Positions 62,401 through 64,000 of a stretch of DNA of 64,000 nt are shown here, piece by piece (within the stretch, counting starts at the first letter, position 1; each line of letters begins with the position of its first letter). Origin of the DNA: Silicimonas sp. (lineage in GTDB: Bacteria > Pseudomonadota > Alphaproteobacteria > Rhodobacterales > Rhodobacteraceae); the NCBI GenBank assembly GCA_013002465.1, contig JABDJO010000099.1:34182-98181 (forward strand). Reading direction: 5' to 3'. The notes below the pieces were generated by a model. That model made no database searches. It saw only the letters and a list, made by a program, of their open reading frames with translations, and was not told where the DNA came from. Made by a program: the position numbers and the translations under genes.

Positions 62401-64000
62401 TCACTTGGGCGGGATCAAATTGATGATGCCGACGGCCCCGGCCCGCGCCAGATTGGGATCGAGCGTCATCGGGATGTATTCGCCCCGCCGCCAAAGCTCG
62501 CCCAGATCGTCGTAATGGCGGCTAAGCGGGTGACCCGACTGACCGGTCGAAATCACGAAGACCGAACTGTCGGGGTCAGAGAAATCGTAAACCCCGCGAT
62601 ACCCCGCGCCATGGGTGTTCAGGAACGGCTCTGGCCCTTTGCCCAGGGTCAGACCGCGTAGCAGGGTGTTGTCGCCGCCAGAGGTGGATTGGCGGATGTT
62701 GACCAGCCAGGAAAACCAGCCGACCTCGCCCAGAACCGGGTGGTTATGGGTGGCCTGATGCGCGTCGCCCCATCTGAGCGATTCCAGCGCCTGCCCATAG
62801 GTTTCGTCGATCCAGACCAGGGCATCATCCAGCGACAGCCGGGCGATGTCTGTGCAGGTTTCTCTGGCGGCGGATTGGATGATGTCACACCAGGCGGACG
62901 CGCCGTCGATATCGCGATAGACCCGTTCCAGAAAGATCGGGCGGGGGCGGCGGAACCGGTCGGCCAGGGTGCCAAGTTCGTCGCGCACAAGACGATCCTG
63001 AAGCTCACGCATCCAGGCCATATAAATCAGGGGTTCGGGCAGATGTTCGTTCATCTCGCCGTTCCAGCCCGCCAATAGGTTCAAAGCATCGCGGCGGCGG
63101 CGCTCGGGGGTGCCTTCGGCGGCGGCTTCGCCGGTGAACCACAGGTCCCGCGCCACAAGCGGCAACAGGGTGCGCGCGGTGACCGACACGGTGTCCAGTT
63201 GTGCTTCGATGAAGCTTTCGCGCGTGTGAACCTCGCGGGTCTGCATCAGGCGTTCCCACCTTTGCACGCGTTGCGTGTCGCCCCACCGGAAACTCATGTG
63301 CAAAGGAAAGGGTCGGTCGATCACCTTGTTGTTGGTGTTGCCGATGATTCCGCCTTCGGGATCAAGAAACGCCGGGTTTGACTTATAGGGCAGGCTGCCC
63401 TGCCAGCGGTTTTCGGCCAACCATCCAGGGGCGGGCATCCGGCCTTTGGTCTGGTGGCGGGCGGCGCGGCGCGGAAGCTGACCGATTACCTTCATTGCAA
63501 CCCGCTCGCGGTCCACCAAAGTCAGGTTCTGCGGTGGTGCCGCGAAATCCTCGCCAGCGGCGATCGCCTCGTCGATGGTGCCCGCGCGCATGATCCCGAA
63601 CATCGCCTGAGCCGAAGTGTCTTGGGTTCCAAAGGCCGTCCAACTGACCGAAGCGACATGTCCGCGCGGCGTGACGGCGCCAAGGTTGTAATGGGAGCCC
63701 GGCAAGATCGGGCCGTTCTCGCTCCAGCGCAGGGTGGCGGTGACGGGATCTGCGTCCTTGATCGAAATGATCGACTGGCGCGATGCCAAAGGGCGCCATC
63801 CCTTGGGGGTCATTACCTCTTCGGGATTGTTCGGGTTCAGTTTTTCGAAATACACGTCCTGATCGTCGGCATAGGACGACGTCATTGCCCAGCCAAGGCG
63901 CTCGGAACGGCCAACCAGGACAGCGGGCGCACCCGGGACCGTGCCGCCGATCACGCCGCCCGTGGCCAGTTCCAGCCGCGCCAGATACCAGATCGAAGGG
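62401..64000 (-). CDS. penicillin acylase family protein (N-terminus outside window)
   Basis: The C-terminal 533 residues of an Ntn-hydrolase of the penicillin/acyl-homoserine-lactone acylase family. Visible motifs include GGTVPGAPAVLVGRSERLGW, TSSYADDQDVYFEKL and EGGIIGNTNNKVIDRPFP (oxyanion hole Asn). The N-terminal nucleophile Ser lies just beyond or at the window edge and cannot be confirmed. These enzymes act in the periplasm and cut amide bonds of acylated amines, in some members of quorum-sensing AHLs. The frame continues through 64000. Confidence 0.9.
   Translation of the reverse strand, partial: PSIWYLARLELATGGVIGGTVPGAPAVLVGRSERLGWAMTSSYADDQDVYFEKLNPNNPEEVMTPKGWRPLASRQSIISIKDADPVTATLRWSENGPILPGSHYNLGAVTPRGHVASVSWTAFGTQDTSAQAMFGIMRAGTIDEAIAAGEDFAAPPQNLTLVDRERVAMKVIGQLPRRAARHQTKGRMPAPGWLAENRWQGSLPYKSNPAFLDPEGGIIGNTNNKVIDRPFPLHMSFRWGDTQRVQRWERLMQTREVHTRESFIEAQLDTVSVTARTLLPLVARDLWFTGEAAAEGTPERRRRDALNLLAGWNGEMNEHLPEPLIYMAWMRELQDRLVRDELGTLADRFRRPRPIFLERVYRDIDGASAWCDIIQSAARETCTDIARLSLDDALVWIDETYGQALESLRWGDAHQATHNHPVLGEVGWFSWLVNIRQSTSGGDNTLLRGLTLGKGPEPFLNTHGAGYRGVYDFSDPDSSVFVISTGQSGHPLSRHYDDLGELWRRGEYIPMTLDPNLARAGAVGIINLIPPK

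Noticed and set aside
1..64000. CRISPR arrays, insertion sequences, prophage or toxin-antitoxin pairs
   Set aside because: No regularly spaced repeats, transposase or integrase motifs, or typical two-gene toxin modules were found on reading both strands. The SUFU protein alone is not enough to call an immunity system.

Overview
This window is chromosomal DNA of high GC from an alphaproteobacterium. It most likely belongs to the Rhodobacterales (the marine Roseobacter/Rhodobacter group). The evidence is the gene order dusB-ntrB-ntrC-ntrY-ntrX followed by trkA-trkH-hfq-hflX, the NtrC protein without the sigma-54 contact motif (a Rhodobacter trait), the order NDUFA12-like gene/mlaD-like gene/DUF2155 gene facing aat-accC-accB, and an EcfG-type sigma factor. 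No rRNA, CRISPR array, insertion sequence, integrase or phage gene is visible. One tRNA (Leu, GAG anticodon) is present. The genes at both ends (cytochrome oxidase subunit I on the left, a penicillin-acylase family protein on the right) run off the window.

Layout. 1-2.3 kb: ctaD (partial) divergent from a TehA/SLAC1-like membrane protein. 2.5-5.2 kb: a translationally coupled pair, a PhyH-type Fe(II)/2-oxoglutarate oxygenase and an HD-domain protein, facing a CaiB-type CoA-transferase. The pair resembles the PhnY/PhnZ phosphonate oxygenase arrangement, but its substrate is unknown. 5.3-9.5 kb: lipB with an uncharacterised partner, an exported peptidoglycan-binding-like protein, tRNA-Leu and a small membrane protein. 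9.5-16.2 kb: a LysR regulator divergent from a tightly overlapping five-gene operon (aldehyde dehydrogenase, M19-dipeptidase-like protein with a degraded metal site, a 560-residue protein of no recognised family, a DUF3726 protein, an Ldh-family oxidoreductase). This looks like an undescribed catabolic pathway. 16.4-22.2 kb: single genes (DUF1801, zinc-type oxidoreductase, sulfotransferase-like P-loop protein, hemerythrin, EcfG-like sigma factor, FAD-linked dehydrogenase). 22.2-28.2 kb: housekeeping genes clpP, clpX, a complex I NDUFA12-like subunit, an MlaD-like protein, a DUF2155 protein, aat, accC and accB.

28.3-41.6 kb is a large reductive pyrimidine degradation locus. preT-preA (dihydropyrimidine dehydrogenase), a beta-ureidopropionase-type amidohydrolase, a dihydropyrimidinase and a four-component ABC importer are present. 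A RutR-like TetR regulator sits in the middle. RutR-like palindromes lie in front of both preT and the amidohydrolase gene, so uracil/thymine uptake and breakdown are probably controlled together. Several unexplained genes are embedded in it: a suppressor-of-fused domain protein, a class II aldolase, a GNAT acetyltransferase and two small orphans. It also carries conspicuous inter-gene hairpins.

42-61.4 kb covers nitrogen and ion homeostasis: an orphan, internally shortened peptide-binding protein divergent from a histidine kinase, amtB, the cinA-pgpA-ispF set, the ntr operon, an extra PAS kinase/receiver pair, trkA-trkH, hfq and hflX. The window ends with a Hint-domain protein and the penicillin acylase homologue.

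The strongest candidates for undescribed biology are the 10.4-16.2 kb operon and the oxygenase/HD pair at 2.5-4.0 kb. All functional statements rest on reading the translated sequences by eye; no database search was possible.
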